Part shown: positions 37,291-47,816 of the stretch, in pieces | Layout: every line of letters begins with the position of its first letter | Position numbering within the stretch: the stretch's first letter is position 1 | The notes under the pieces: model-generated | Database searches by the model: none | What the model was told of the DNA's origin: nothing | What the model saw: only the letters and a program-made list of their open reading frames with translations | DNA from: Ustilago trichophora | Lineage: Eukaryota > Basidiomycota > Ustilaginomycetes > Ustilaginales > Ustilaginaceae | Length of the DNA stretch: 64,000 nt | Reading direction: 5' to 3' | Assembly: GCA_900323505.1 (NCBI GenBank) | Contig: OOIN01000018.1 | Coordinates: 124,001-188,000, forward strand | Program-made: the position numbers and the translations under genes

Positions 37291-38712
37291 TTAGAGCAGC
37301 AAAGCAAGTGCCGCTATGGGTAGGAGTGCGATGAGAAGCGACGAGCTCACTCTGACCGCAGCCGAAGTGTTGGAAGAATTCGACGTCGAACTGGATCGCG
37401 AAGAAGACGAAGCAGGTGTTTGCTGTTGACCAGTGGTACCAGTCGAGTTACTCGGCGAACTGGCCTTGTTGTAGCCTTTAGGTCTCCATCCCCTCAGCAC
37501 GTTCTCCTGCTTCTTCTCGAAGAGCACCGTCCTACCCTGCTGACTTCCAAACACCTGATCAGCATTATGCGTCGCTCCTTCGATCACCGTCAACGTGTGC
37601 GCCAGCTTGCCACCGCTCAACCCACTCCAATCGGGCAACGTATCCAACGTCAGATTGCCCGGCAAACCCGATACATCCTCACTCGTCCTAGCAAGCATAT
37701 TGATATACTTCCACCAAGCCAGGTTCCTATCCCTCCTCGCTACCCCTCCTTGCAAAACGGCCATACAGTACTGATCGCCGTTCGCGGCGGTATCGTCGTA
37801 ACCGACAATGTAGCGAACGTCTCTCTTGACGTTCTGGGCGAAATACTCTTGCGGAGTTTTCAGACCATCGAGCGTTCCAGTGAAGTTGGTGAAGCCGTAT
37901 CTCCAGGTGTTGTACAGTGGACAGGTAGATTTCGAGGCAATGTTCGGATTCGTCGTCGGTCGATCTTCGGTAAAGTAGGCACTGGAGCTGGGATCTCCGG
38001 CAATAAATCGAACCGATAAAGAAGGAGAAGACATGTCCTTGGCCACAATCCCATATCGATTGATCAACTGTCCTCCACCTCCATGTCCTACAAAGACCAA
38101 TTCCTCGAGATTGGGATATTGGGTGGTATTGCTGAAAATGTCAAAGAGAGCATCGAGAGCGTCAAAGCTGGTCTCTTTGGCATTGGAAGGATGGATGGCT
38201 GCTTCGCCCGCTTGCCAAGCGTTGATGTCGTCCCAGGCCAATTCGTGCTTCTTGTATTGACCGCTGTTGAGTTTATCGCTGTAGAACTGCGGGGCGACAA
38301 CGATGGCGTGAGGATCGGCAGAAGCGTAGTTGTCCGAGATGGCAGAGGTCAGAATGTCGTGCATGGTTTTCCAGTAGTCTCCTCCGTTTCGATTGCGTCC
38401 GTGGATCATGACGAACGCTTGCTTGGCACGGCTGTTGGACGGTTTGCGAGTCCAGTAGACGGCAAGTTGGTGGGATGATTTGCCGACGGGGATGCTGGTT
38501 AGACGCGAACCAGAGGGAACGGTGGGTTTGGTATGCTCCTCGTGACCAAGTTTGGTGCCCTTTTCTTTGGCGGTGAGCGTAGACGCATCGCGAGCAACGT
38601 GTAGGAGATGATGCGGTCGGTCATGACCAAAGGGAACAAAATCGGCCGTGGAGAGGGTGGCGAGAGTGGTGACAAGGGTGGTGATGGCAGCGGCGAGTGT
38701 TGCCGACCGCAT
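37291..38712 (-). CDS. Secreted, probably GPI-anchored alpha/beta-hydrolase-fold protein lacking the nucleophile serine
   Basis: A 473-aa protein with an N-terminal signal peptide (residues 1-22, TTLVTTLATLSTA) and several N-X-S/T sites. The C-terminus is Ser/Thr-rich and ends in a hydrophobic SSLLIALLPIAALALLL, as in GPI-anchored cell-surface proteins. The hydrolase fold is suggested by the strand and oxyanion-type loop AFVMIHGRNRNGG (99-111), the strand AIVVAPQF, the nucleophile elbow VFVGHGGGGQ (206-215), and a late TVIEGATHNADQ that could hold the catalytic His. The expected elbow is G-H-S-x-G, but residue 211 is Gly (codon GGA). The protein may be a pseudoenzyme, or the residue may differ by error. 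The ATG at 38712 is the natural start. Substrate unknown. Confidence 0.88.
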   Translation of the reverse strand: MRSATLAAAITTLVTTLATLSTADFVPFGHDRPHHLLHVARDASTLTAKEKGTKLGHEEHTKPTVPSGSRLTSIPVGKSSHQLAVYWTRKPSNSRAKQAFVMIHGRNRNGGDYWKTMHDILTSAISDNYASADPHAIVVAPQFYSDKLNSGQYKKHELAWDDINAWQAGEAAIHPSNAKETSFDALDALFDIFSNTTQYPNLEELVFVGHGGGGQLINRYGIVAKDMSSPSLSVRFIAGDPSSSAYFTEDRPTTNPNIASKSTCPLYNTWRYGFTNFTGTLDGLKTPQEYFAQNVKRDVRYIVGYDDTAANGDQYCMAVLQGGVARRDRNLAWWKYINMLARTSEDVSGLPGNLTLDTLPDWSGLSGGKLAHTLTVIEGATHNADQVFGSQQGRTVLFEKKQENVLRGWRPKGYNKASSPSNSTGTTGQQQTPASSSSRSSSTSNSSNTSAAVRVSSSLLIALLPIAALALLL

Positions 38713-40088
38713 TGTTGGAAAGGATCACAGCGAGGAAGCGCTGCGCTTGTTGGGGGAGGAGGAGAAATCTATATGATGCTGCTCCTTCTCTAAAACGAAT
38801 GACGATGGTGATGATGATGGTGAAGAAGGGATGGCAACAAAGAAACAATGCAAACGAGGGTATACTCAAACCAAACTCGGCGATACACGGCCAGCCCTCA
38901 ACAGGAGGAAGCTCCTCCTCCTTTAACAAGAGACAAAACGGAGCAAATTGATCGACCTCTCCGACGATCAAACTTGCCGTTTCATGCAAGTCATGCGGAA
39001 AGTTGCAGCACAGAGAGCTACATGCCTAACTACAACCAGAAGACGAACGCCGAGAAGAGCGCCGCTTTTATTTTATTTTTTTTTATTTTTCCAGAACGCG
39101 ACGGCATGACTCTTTTGTTTAGCGTTGAATGATAGTCGCCGAGCGCTTGCTGTTTCTGCTATAGTGTTCTTTTTGCTGCTGCCTTTTGGTCGCGCTCACC
39201 ACTCGCGATCCTTTTCCTGTGCAGTCATCTGTACCACACTCTTAGGGGATACTTGGCGAAGAACGGACGAGCAGAGCCAAAAACAAGAAAACAAAAACAA
39301 AAGGGAACAATCCCGCACAGTTATTATAAATGGCGACCATGCGGTCGGAACGGAGTAGTTTTACCCGAGGTCTCTCTCTCTCTCTTTTCTACAATTTCCA
39401 AGAACAAAAAGAGGAAAAAGAACGCCGAGCATCAAACGGCGTCAACGGCGGTGGCGCAGCATCGCCGAGCTTTCCTCTTGGGCGCGGCTTGCACACTACA
39501 GTCCACCGCGCAAGTTGATCATTTGATGTGCTGTCAAACTAAAATCTTTTATTAATTAACATTTTTTTAAAAAGAAAGAATGTGCATGACATGCCAAGGC
39601 AATCACACTCTCTGTGTTGCATAACTTGTCTCCGACTCTGATCTCTTGGCGGAACGGGAAGGAAAAAAAAAAAAAAAAAAAGAAAAAAAAAACAACAATG
39701 CACTCCTATTTAGCCAAAACAGTGCACTGTACTGCACTGTATTGGACATGGGATCCAAGAGCGAAACAAGCAAATTGGTAGAAAAAAAGAGGTTGAAGAG
39801 ATCAACGGTTTGCCTTGTGCAGTGTGTTCTTCGGAGGAAATCTCGCTTGTACCCAGTACCTCGCGATGGAGTGTAAGCCGCACAGCACTCGGTTGCCGCA
39901 CTGTTGTCCAGGCTGCACACAACACGCAACGCTATACAACACTTCTTTCCGCGCTTTTTTTTTTTTCTCTTCAACTCTCGATATCAACCACGCAAAATCA
40001 CACCAACGTTTCCAACCAGCAACCATGCATTGCAACACGAGAGTGATTTTTGTGCGGGGAGAAATAAATTGTTCTTCTTAATAGCCTC
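38713..40088. other. Spacer between the hydrolase-fold gene and the Zn2Cys6 gene
   Basis: This 1.38-kb region holds the promoter of the hydrolase-fold gene and the 3' flank of the regulator. It includes an A-rich tract (about 39662-39692) and a TACTGTA-type cluster at 39725-39747. No supported gene. Confidence 0.6.
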
Positions 40089-43000
40089 TCATTGCTGCAG
40101 GAAAGCGGGAGGAAGTTCCAGCATGCTCCAAAACTCGCCTATGCTCTGGTTGGTGGGATTAAAGGCAAACGGAGACGTGTTAAAGTTCCCCACTGCCGAT
40201 GGATCCGGACCGCTCGTCGGGGCTTGAGATACAGCTACCATACCAGGCTGGGCTACGTTGGTTACACTACGGGGTGCTGGGGCAGCGGATTGCATCTGTC
40301 GCTGCTGCTGCTGTTGGTGTGGCTGTTGCTGCTGATTGTATCCAACCCCACCCGTCGAGTACTGCATTGACGCGGGTTGGGCGCCGCCCTGCATGGTATT
40401 CATCGGCGCGAAGGTGTTGCTGAGCATACCGCCATTAAAGCCGCTGTTGAACGCGATATTTTGTGGATTCGCAGCCATGCTCTGGTGTTGCGACATCGCC
40501 GAGGCCATACTGTTGGAAGCGGGTAGAGGCGTAAAGTTCATACCCATCATCAACTGAGGTGCAGCCGCATTCTCGTTCCAGAAGAACGACTCGACGTCAA
40601 AGATTCCAGGTGCGAAATGGTTGTTGTTCCCTGCGTCGGTAGAGAAGCCATTGTTGCTTTTAGGTGCCCAGGGATCGGACAAGTGTTGCAGGTCAGGGTC
40701 TCCATCGGGGACGCCCCCCTGCTGATTGGCAGTGCGTGGGGCGGAGCCCTGCTGACTGTGTCCCCGCTGTGGATCAACACGGGCGTGGCTCTCAGCAGCG
40801 TTCCTGCCGCCCATGTCAGCCGGAGCAAGTTCCTGCAGAGCCCCTTCAGTCTCTGCGATCCAACTCGACACCTTGGAAGTGGCCCCAATCCCCGTCCCCG
40901 CATTGGCCGCATGCAGAGCTGCGATGCTCGGCCGTCTCCTCTGCGGATCAGCACCCTGCTTGGACGCATCCTCGCCAACCACCGCAAACCCATCCAACAG
41001 CATCCTATGCGCCGATGCGGCCGGCCACGTATCCGCCAACTTCTTGAGCCACTGCATGCACAACCCATACCTCCGTCTCGCGTCCGAAGCAATCTTGGCA
41101 TCCGGCAACCGCGCGTTGAATACAAACATGACCGCCGCAGTAAAGAGACAGTAGCCCAGATCCGTAGAGAGCCGATCGACAATGTCGCGCGACGAAGTCG
41201 CCTCGAGCAGGTCGCAGATGGTGTTCGCTGCTAAAGTGGATTGACGGTGGCTGTCGTTTTCGAGGACTTTGGACATGGCAAGGCCTTCTTCTTGCGGGAT
41301 AAAGGGTCGATGCAGCAGCAGACGCGCCGTGTAGTACCATAGGTTCAGGGCGAAGAAGCTAGGGAAGGGGCCGTCGTTGTTGCTATCGTCGAGATGGAGG
41401 TGAGGCGGCAGCTTGTCTTTCCAATCGGTCAGTTGGCGGTCGAGGTCGGTCAGAACCTGTTCTTTGCCCTGTCTTCGGAGGAGCGCTTTGCGACGAAGCG
41501 AGTGAACTTCGTCCAAAATGCGCTCGACGATCTTGAAAAGATGCACGCCCCAATTCAGACAAGACGGTGCGTGCAATCTCCGTGCCGAGGCAGAAGTGGC
41601 TGTAGATGGTCGTGCGCCGGCTTGCTCAGCTGGCTGCATCTCGGTCTGATCGGACCAGAGCTCAAACTCGTCGTCCTCCGTTTCAGAAAGCAACGGCACG
41701 TCAATGTCTTTGGCCCGCAGTCCCACAGGACGACCCATTTCGGCACAGAGCAGCTTGTCGACAATGTAGCAATGCCAGATGATGCGGATTCGCGTCTCTC
41801 GCTGAACGCGGTCCTGCACGATTTCGGGTCGGTAGATGGGCCAGCGATGCAGACCCATATCCACCGCCATGGAGCTAGCAAGGTTCTGAAAGTTCCACGC
41901 CCGAGACAGATCTCCTGTGCCGTGCGAGTAGAGACTGAGAAGCCAGCATGTCTGGATGGATGCGATATCGGGTCGCAAGCCCTTGGCGAGAGCGTGGCGT
42001 TCGGCAGCTTCGCAGAAGGATTGGGCGCGTTCGAGGTTGAGCTTCTGCAGCGAAGACTCGGGCTTGGTGGTGGATGTGGAAGAAGCGTTGCCTGGGACGA
42101 CACATGCACCGATGGCATAGATGGCGTAGAGGAGGCTCGGCTCGAGGTTGGCGCGAAGCTCTTCTCGCGAGAATCCAACGAACCAGGGCTTGTAGAGGAT
42201 CGGGTAGAAGGGATGGAAACCTTGCCAGTAGTAGCGGAAGAGACGGTCGGTCTCCTCATCGGAAACAACAGGATCTTCGGTGGAAACATGCTGCGCAGAT
42301 GCCTGGCCATCGCTCTTAGAGCCAGGATAGAGGCTTTGCAGATTCGATGCCTCTCTCCTCGGAGTAAGCTTGCTTGGACGTGGGGAGCGATCCTGTGAGC
42401 TTGCTGTATCAGCATCGCCAATCGGGCGGGGCGAGGAGATGGGAAGAAAGACGGGAGCCTTTCCGTGCTGGGCCACATCTGCTATGCCGCGTTCGTCGCG
42501 CGACCTCGCAGCAAAGGGTGCAGATGAGTTCGAGGTAACGGAGCGATTGGCTGCCATGCCGATGGGACCGGACGGCGACTCGGCACGATGTTGACGCTGC
42601 AAGATACCGATTCCAGAGCTGGATCCACGGTAGACGAGCTCACCTTGACGAGTTTCGCCAATGACATCCTCCTCGGCTTCGGCTGCCCGTTCATCCTCGT
42701 CTCCACCAGAGTCTCGTGTGTGGTTGTAGGAAGTGGATGGATGGCACGAGGTAAGATGCTCGATCTTGATTCTGGAGCTCGACCGCCCATCCGTGTCCAC
42801 TCGGGATCCTGGGCGACTCTCAGACTTGAGTCCACGTCGATGACTTTCATGTGCGGGGTGGGATTCTGCGATCGGCAGTTCACGTTCGCCCGAGACACGG
42901 ACGATCTCTGCCCGTGCGTCTTCCTTGCCAAGATGATTGACCAGATCGCGGATCGTGGTTTCGAGGGTACGAATGAGCTTGGCTCGAGCCGACTCTTTGG

Positions 43001-43586
43001 GCCCTGAACGGAAGCCTTTGGGTGGCCCTCGTTTGAGGCCGGTGTGATTGTAGGTACAAGGAGTGCCAAGTACTTGACAGACGGAGCATTCGGGTTGTCG
43101 ACCGTCGCATCTGCGCTTCTTGGTGCTGCATGGCTGACATGCCTTGGCGACCCTGGTGGATGGTTTGGAGTCGAGCATGGTAGAGTCTGCCACTGGCATT
43201 TCGGTCGATGCGGGCTTGCTGTTGGTCAAGGATGGCGAACTGGAGGAAGTTGGGTGGGAAGGAGAGTGGTGCGACTGTTTTCGACGTTTGGGGGCAGATG
43301 GGCCGGTCTGTGGTTGAGATGGATCGGAAGGTGCACTAGATATACGAGAGGCGGTTGCTGCCAGAGATGCGGCAGGGCTGTGATGATCTCGAGAGGTGCG
43401 CTTGGACCGATCGTATTCGTTGAAAGCTTCAGGGCTAGATGCATCTGGAGTACCTCGATAGACATGCGATTTGCGAGCTGTGGACGAGTACAGGGGAGTG
43501 GACCGTGGCGAAGGCGAATAGGAAGCATGCTCTGGATGCTGGAGCTGGTGCGCCGCTGAGCGGGATGGATGCGGTGAGGACGACAT
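40089..43586 (-). CDS. Zn2Cys6 fungal transcription factor
   Basis: A 1165-aa regulator. The binuclear zinc cluster is perfect, with Cys150, 153, 160, 167, 170 and 177 (CX2CX6CX6CX2CX6C), followed by a basic linker GLKRGPPKGF and a leucine-containing helix ARAKLIRTLETTIRDLV that may dimerise. The fungal-specific transcription factor domain lies at about 490-830 (FHPFYPILYKPWF, LLYAIYAIGA, SLYSHGTGDLSRAWNF, RIIWHCYIVDKLLCAEMGRP). The C-terminal 200 residues are Gln/Asn/Met-rich, a likely activation region. The target genes cannot be told from sequence; the family includes sugar and amino-acid regulators. The start is the ATG at 43586; 22 codons upstream open only from a GTG. Confidence 0.93.
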   Translation of the reverse strand: MSSSPHPSRSAAHQLQHPEHASYSPSPRSTPLYSSTARKSHVYRGTPDASSPEAFNEYDRSKRTSRDHHSPAASLAATASRISSAPSDPSQPQTGPSAPKRRKQSHHSPSHPTSSSSPSLTNSKPASTEMPVADSTMLDSKPSTRVAKACQPCSTKKRRCDGRQPECSVCQVLGTPCTYNHTGLKRGPPKGFRSGPKESARAKLIRTLETTIRDLVNHLGKEDARAEIVRVSGERELPIAESHPAHESHRRGLKSESRPGSRVDTDGRSSSRIKIEHLTSCHPSTSYNHTRDSGGDEDERAAEAEEDVIGETRQGELVYRGSSSGIGILQRQHRAESPSGPIGMAANRSVTSNSSAPFAARSRDERGIADVAQHGKAPVFLPISSPRPIGDADTASSQDRSPRPSKLTPRREASNLQSLYPGSKSDGQASAQHVSTEDPVVSDEETDRLFRYYWQGFHPFYPILYKPWFVGFSREELRANLEPSLLYAIYAIGACVVPGNASSTSTTKPESSLQKLNLERAQSFCEAAERHALAKGLRPDIASIQTCWLLSLYSHGTGDLSRAWNFQNLASSMAVDMGLHRWPIYRPEIVQDRVQRETRIRIIWHCYIVDKLLCAEMGRPVGLRAKDIDVPLLSETEDDEFELWSDQTEMQPAEQAGARPSTATSASARRLHAPSCLNWGVHLFKIVERILDEVHSLRRKALLRRQGKEQVLTDLDRQLTDWKDKLPPHLHLDDSNNDGPFPSFFALNLWYYTARLLLHRPFIPQEEGLAMSKVLENDSHRQSTLAANTICDLLEATSSRDIVDRLSTDLGYCLFTAAVMFVFNARLPDAKIASDARRRYGLCMQWLKKLADTWPAASAHRMLLDGFAVVGEDASKQGADPQRRRPSIAALHAANAGTGIGATSKVSSWIAETEGALQELAPADMGGRNAAESHARVDPQRGHSQQGSAPRTANQQGGVPDGDPDLQHLSDPWAPKSNNGFSTDAGNNNHFAPGIFDVESFFWNENAAAPQLMMGMNFTPLPASNSMASAMSQHQSMAANPQNIAFNSGFNGGMLSNTFAPMNTMQGGAQPASMQYSTGGVGYNQQQQPHQQQQQRQMQSAAPAPRSVTNVAQPGMVAVSQAPTSGPDPSAVGNFNTSPFAFNPTNQSIGEFWSMLELPPAFLQQ

Positions 43587-44427
43587 TGTGGGTCGAGGTT
43601 CTGTTCCGCACGGATCAACCGCAGTGCTGGTGTCGCCAAGCAATGGTCGCACAAGTGGAGGGCCAAGAAGAGGCTGAGGTGGCGAGCACGTTTCGAACTG
43701 CTGGAGGGCTGAAGTTGGTGTATCTAAATTCGCATCCTGGGTTTGGTCTAATGGGACGACGTGTTTGACGGGCGGCGAGAATGCCGATGCATAGATGAGA
43801 GAGATGCCAAGTGCGAATGTTGGTTGACGAGCAGCGGATGTTGTAGGATGAGATCGTCACGTGGGATGACAGGCACGAACCGATGTACAATCTGTCTAGA
43901 CTTGGATGGCGCAAGGAAGCAAACAAACGCCGCAATTGGTGAGACTAGTGTGTCTTGGCGAAAAGAGCAGGGTCGATGGATGGATGGACGTGCTACGGTA
44001 AGAAGCAAGATGATGAATGGCAGAGACGAATGATGGCGCACGGCTCTATCGGAATCCTTTGGGCGGCGGAATACTGTAGGCGTTGGGCGCTCTCGCGTGC
44101 TTTGCTCGACACTACAGTATGCTGATACTGTATCTTGACAAAGAGAGTGACCGACTGCAGCTGGCAGGGTCCCCACTTTTCATACACACAGAAATCTGTT
44201 GTCTGTGCTTTCAGTGGCCATTTTTCATTTTCCTCAAGGTGTTAGAGTGTTCCCAAAAATGGCGACAGTCAGGGTCCAATCCAGCAGACACTACAGTACA
44301 GTACACACACACACACCTTCTGTGCGGTTTCACATCTTCACTTGTTCATGTTCAGACCATCATTGTGATTCGATAGCAAGCAGGCGCTTGAAGGGATGCG
44401 CTGCTGCAATCGCTCCACATCAGCACC
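43587..44427. promoter_or_regulatory. Divergent spacer between the Zn2Cys6 and Myb genes
   Basis: This 841-bp region must hold both promoters. It contains ACTACAGTATGCTGATACTGTAT (in parts at 44111-44132) and TACAGTACAGTACAC (44292-44306), the recurrent GTACA-type motif. No gene. Confidence 0.6.
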
Positions 44428-46527
44428 ATGGACGGTCGCACGGCCGATCCAACTCCAAATCCACAGTCCGTTCTTCGTCAACTCATAAGGCAAGCCGAGG
44501 CAGAGGCAGCTTCATCGTCAACACCTCGACCAAACCATCCGCAAGAGCCTCTCCACTTTGACGACGACAACGACAACGACAACGACGACGACGACGATGA
44601 TGATGATGATAGCACTTCCAGTTCCGGTCAGTCTGATGAGGATACATCTTCACCACCAGCACCAGACGATGAAAGCCACCAACTGCTTCCCTACGAGCAG
44701 TTTTCGGCCACGCTAGCATCCATCGCTGCCGATCGAAGCGAGCTCACCACGCTTCTCCGACAAAGGAGGCATCTTTCAGTCGCTCAGAAGCGCAATACTT
44801 CCCACCAGCAGTCACTCGAACGATCGCACACTCTACTCCTCAGGACACGCGACGAGCTCAGATCCGCGCTCAACTCGCTCGACGTAGCCGACATCCTAGA
44901 TGCCGAAGACCAATCTCTCGAGGTTATCCGAACTCACGCAATCGCCCAAGACGCGGCCGCAACGTGTCCCTTCCCAGCAGCTATGGTGCGACAGATCCCA
45001 CTTTTGCGGCTTCAGTCGATCGAACGTGCAGAGTACGATAACGCACTTGGGTCCAGGATGTGGATCGAGGCAGAAGATCAACAGCTACGCGTCGCTGTCA
45101 AGGCGGCCGCATTGAAAGCATATACCGTTGCGTTGAGCTTGGATTCCACTTTTCAGGGAGATGCCCTGGTAGAGGCAGCAAAGATGGATGAAATGTCAGC
45201 GCTGCGCCTGGCAGAACAGATTGAATGCGAACAGCAGCCTTCACCCTCCAAAGTGCATGGAAGAAATGCACTCAAAGGGCTAGATTGGGCGACCATCTCT
45301 GCACGTATGCCTAGTCGCACTATCGAAGAACTCAGGACACGCTGGAACCGTGTCCTTCGACCCAGCATCAACACCAAGCCTTGGAGCAACAAAGAGGTCG
45401 AGGAGGTCATTGGTCTAGCGACACCACATCTGGCTGCGTATCTAGCCCAGACACAGGCACAGGCGCAGGCACAAGCACAACCACAGAGCTCCACAACAGC
45501 AAGCTCATCAACCCCTCAGACTCCCATTCCATGGCAGCGTATCGCTCAACAGCTCAACACCGGCCGTACCGCCTACTCATGCTTTGTCGCGTTCTGCAGC
45601 GCCATCGTTCAACGCGACCAGCCCGAAATGTCATCCTGCGAAGACGACCAGATCAAAGAGCTCTTCTCCCTCTTTCGAGGCGCATGGCGCTTCATGGCTC
45701 TTCACATCACCTCGAGTCCCAACATCTCGCAATCCTCACTTTCCACTTCAACAAAATCCATGACCTCTACCAAGACGTCAGCTGGTCAGCAACGTCCCGC
45801 TACGCTACTTGGCAAAGTCGCACGCGACCCACAAACCATTTACCGCCGCTTTCGCAATACCACCGACCCGGCGCTTGCTACTGGCATGTGGTCCCTGCGA
45901 GAGGATCTCTTGCTGATCGAAGCAGTCCACAATGTGGGGCAAGACAACTGGACCGCAGTGGCAGCACGTGTGCCTGGACGTACCTCGTCACAGTGCCGCG
46001 AACGCTTCGTTCGTCGCTTGAAGCAAGTTGTTGACGAGTTGGGTGAGGGACAAGGGACTGGCACGGATCCGGAAAGGATTGTCCGGCTACTCGAGAACAA
46101 GAAAAAGATGACTTGGTCTCAAGAGATGGACGGGGTCTTGCTCGAGTATCTGGACGGTGACATGAAGGGAAAAGAGGGTAGAACGTTTGCGAGTATCGCC
46201 AAACTTGTGGCTGACAAGACGGGGTTGGCGCTTTCAGACAAGAATGTGCGCGATCGGGCGGCTATTTTGCGTCGTAACAAAACTGGCTCCAAGAACAAGG
46301 GCTCAGCTGGACGGGAAGCGAGACAAGGGATCGACGATGGTAGCAGTTCGAAGAAGCGACTGATGCACGGGGACGGAATGAGTGGTGGTGCAGAGCAACA
46401 TGTCCCCGCTCTGGAGAGCATTACTCAAGAAACACCAAGCGTGGTGCAACCTCAGCCAGACACCTCCCATGCAGGTTCGCGCACCCGCACAGCCATCGTC
46501 CCCGGTGCCAAGCGTCGCAGGCTTTGA
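44428..46527 (+). CDS. Myb/SANT-repeat nuclear protein
   Basis: A 699-aa protein with an acidic tract (about 45-61) and several Myb/SANT-type helices. Candidate repeats: DWATISARMPSRTIEELRTRW (about 290-315, as a shortened view), the following KPWSNKEVEEVIGLA, PWQRIAQQLNTGRTAYSCFV, the clear repeat MWSLREDLLLIEAVHNVGQD with NWTAVAARVPGRTSSQCRERF (about 490-530), and MTWSQEMDGVLLEYL with TFASIAKLV (about 560-600). Tryptophan spacing fits Myb DNA-binding repeats. The order of several degenerate repeats and one canonical repeat recalls the SNAPc subunit SNAP190 or related Myb factors; that identification is tentative. An AQ-repeat links two repeats. The end is basic with GAKRRRL, a likely nuclear signal. 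The ATG at 44428 sits in ACCATGG. Confidence 0.85.
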   Translation: MDGRTADPTPNPQSVLRQLIRQAEAEAASSSTPRPNHPQEPLHFDDDNDNDNDDDDDDDDDSTSSSGQSDEDTSSPPAPDDESHQLLPYEQFSATLASIAADRSELTTLLRQRRHLSVAQKRNTSHQQSLERSHTLLLRTRDELRSALNSLDVADILDAEDQSLEVIRTHAIAQDAAATCPFPAAMVRQIPLLRLQSIERAEYDNALGSRMWIEAEDQQLRVAVKAAALKAYTVALSLDSTFQGDALVEAAKMDEMSALRLAEQIECEQQPSPSKVHGRNALKGLDWATISARMPSRTIEELRTRWNRVLRPSINTKPWSNKEVEEVIGLATPHLAAYLAQTQAQAQAQAQPQSSTTASSSTPQTPIPWQRIAQQLNTGRTAYSCFVAFCSAIVQRDQPEMSSCEDDQIKELFSLFRGAWRFMALHITSSPNISQSSLSTSTKSMTSTKTSAGQQRPATLLGKVARDPQTIYRRFRNTTDPALATGMWSLREDLLLIEAVHNVGQDNWTAVAARVPGRTSSQCRERFVRRLKQVVDELGEGQGTGTDPERIVRLLENKKKMTWSQEMDGVLLEYLDGDMKGKEGRTFASIAKLVADKTGLALSDKNVRDRAAILRRNKTGSKNKGSAGREARQGIDDGSSSKKRLMHGDGMSGGAEQHVPALESITQETPSVVQPQPDTSHAGSRTRTAIVPGAKRRRL

Positions 46528-46925
46528 TATCATCCTCTCTCTGATGGGATCTCACCCTCGCTGCATGGCAGCATGTCTGGCCCCGATTTGTCACTCAACT
46601 GCAATGTATGCGATTTTTGAACTCCCGATCGGTTAAATGATCCCGATCTAAGTTTCTTTTCCTTTCCTGAGTGCGCATCACGTGAAGCCAAGGTCTTCCG
46701 ACTTGAGTCTCTCTTTTGGACTTTTTTTCCTTCTTCCGAGTTGCTGTACGTCTATTACGTTGCGATCGTCTGATCACCATCATTCACCTTTCGACCTTGG
46801 TGCACGACTTCTTGCTCGATCGATCTTGAGCGGGACCACATTAAACGCTCACGCTACTTTTGACCCACACAACAATCTCTGCTTTGACATCACGTATACG
46901 CATTCGTCCTAGCTTTTCTTCAAAA
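46528..46925. promoter_or_regulatory. Promoter region of mitochondrial uS7
   Basis: This 398-bp spacer contains TCACGTGA (46679-46686), a perfect palindromic E-box of the Cbf1 or bHLH type, about 240 bp before the ATG. The rest is T-rich leader. Confidence 0.5.
46679..46686. promoter_or_regulatory. TCACGTGA palindrome (CACGTG E-box)
   Basis: The 8-bp palindrome matches the bHLH/Cbf1 consensus. Fungal mitochondrial ribosomal protein promoters are known to carry varied elements, so a role here is inference. Confidence 0.4.
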
Positions 46926-47816
46926 ATGGCTTCGCTTCTCCGCACGAGCGTAGCCCGTACGCTGACCTCGGCATCGATTGCTGGACCTTCCAAAACCGCC
47001 GCATTCTCGACAACGTCCAGCCGGTTTATCGCAGATAACAAGAACAACTCTTCTCCCGCACGCGATCATCGCCCACGCTCTGCAGTTGGACCCGATGGAC
47101 CCGGTCAAACGTCGTCTTCGCAGCTCAGCAAGGAAGAAAACTTGGGCGTGAACCTTAGCGCTTCTTCTGCATCGGCAGGTGGAAAGACACAGCGCGATGC
47201 GATTGATTCGGCCATGGGTGTGCTGGATTCGCTGGCTAGGGATGTAGCTGGATCTACGGCCTCTTCCTCTGGTGTTGAGGCGGCCTCGTCAGGTTCTTCT
47301 TCTTCGGGAAGCATTTCTACTCCATCTTCACCTGCGCTTGCGGCGGTGCACGATACAAGTTCGGGACCGATTTACTCTCCTTCCACTCTGCCACCTAAAG
47401 CGGATCCAACCTTGGAATTCCTGACCAACCTGCTCATGAAGGATGGCAAGAAAGCGCAAGCTCAACGATTCACCACGCGTACGCTGTCGATAATCTCGAC
47501 GATCACCAACTCGAATCCGTTGCCGTTGATCCACGATGCCATCTCACGCACCGCTCCGCTGGTGAAGATGCAGAGCAAGAAACAGGGAGGTAAAAGCTTA
47601 CAGGTGCCCGTTGCACTGACGCAACGACAGAGCACGCGAAAGGCTCTAACGTGGATCATCGAGGCTAGTAAAAAGAGACCGGATCGAGAGTTGGAAAAGA
47701 GACTGGCGGCTGAATTCTTGGCCGTGGTGGAAGGGACGAGCAATGCGATTGCCAAAAAGGAGGAGCAGCATAGGATTGCAACGGTCAACAGGGCCAATGC
47801 TGCGGTTAGGATTTAA
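46926..47816 (+). CDS. RSM7: Mitochondrial small-subunit ribosomal protein uS7m
   Basis: A 296-aa protein. The N-terminus is a mitochondrial targeting sequence (MASLLRTSVARTLTSASIAG, basic and Ser-rich without acids), then a low-complexity Ser/Gly/Ala stretch to about residue 150. The S7 domain fills the C-terminal half: DPTLEFLTNLLMKDGKK, PLIHDAISRTAPLVKM, SLQVPVALTQRQSTRKAL, and the C-terminal helix RIATVNRANAAVRI. It should bind the head of the mitochondrial 15S-type rRNA. The ATG at 46926 is the start; a TTG 22 codons upstream extends the frame but would place the targeting peptide internally. The unusually long linker is typical of smut proteins but not of the family. Confidence 0.95.
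   Translation: MASLLRTSVARTLTSASIAGPSKTAAFSTTSSRFIADNKNNSSPARDHRPRSAVGPDGPGQTSSSQLSKEENLGVNLSASSASAGGKTQRDAIDSAMGVLDSLARDVAGSTASSSGVEAASSGSSSSGSISTPSSPALAAVHDTSSGPIYSPSTLPPKADPTLEFLTNLLMKDGKKAQAQRFTTRTLSIISTITNSNPLPLIHDAISRTAPLVKMQSKKQGGKSLQVPVALTQRQSTRKALTWIIEASKKRPDRELEKRLAAEFLAVVEGTSNAIAKKEEQHRIATVNRANAAVRI

Noticed and set aside
41394..42478. Long frames on both strands inside the Zn2Cys6 gene
   Set aside because: Shadows of the real coding frame, which carries the full fungal transcription factor domain.
14934..44427. tRNA or 5S rRNA genes in the larger spacers
   Set aside because: I looked for A-box and B-box type sequences (for example GGTTCGA) by eye and found no cloverleaf-compatible context. 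A covariance-model scan would be needed to exclude them fully.
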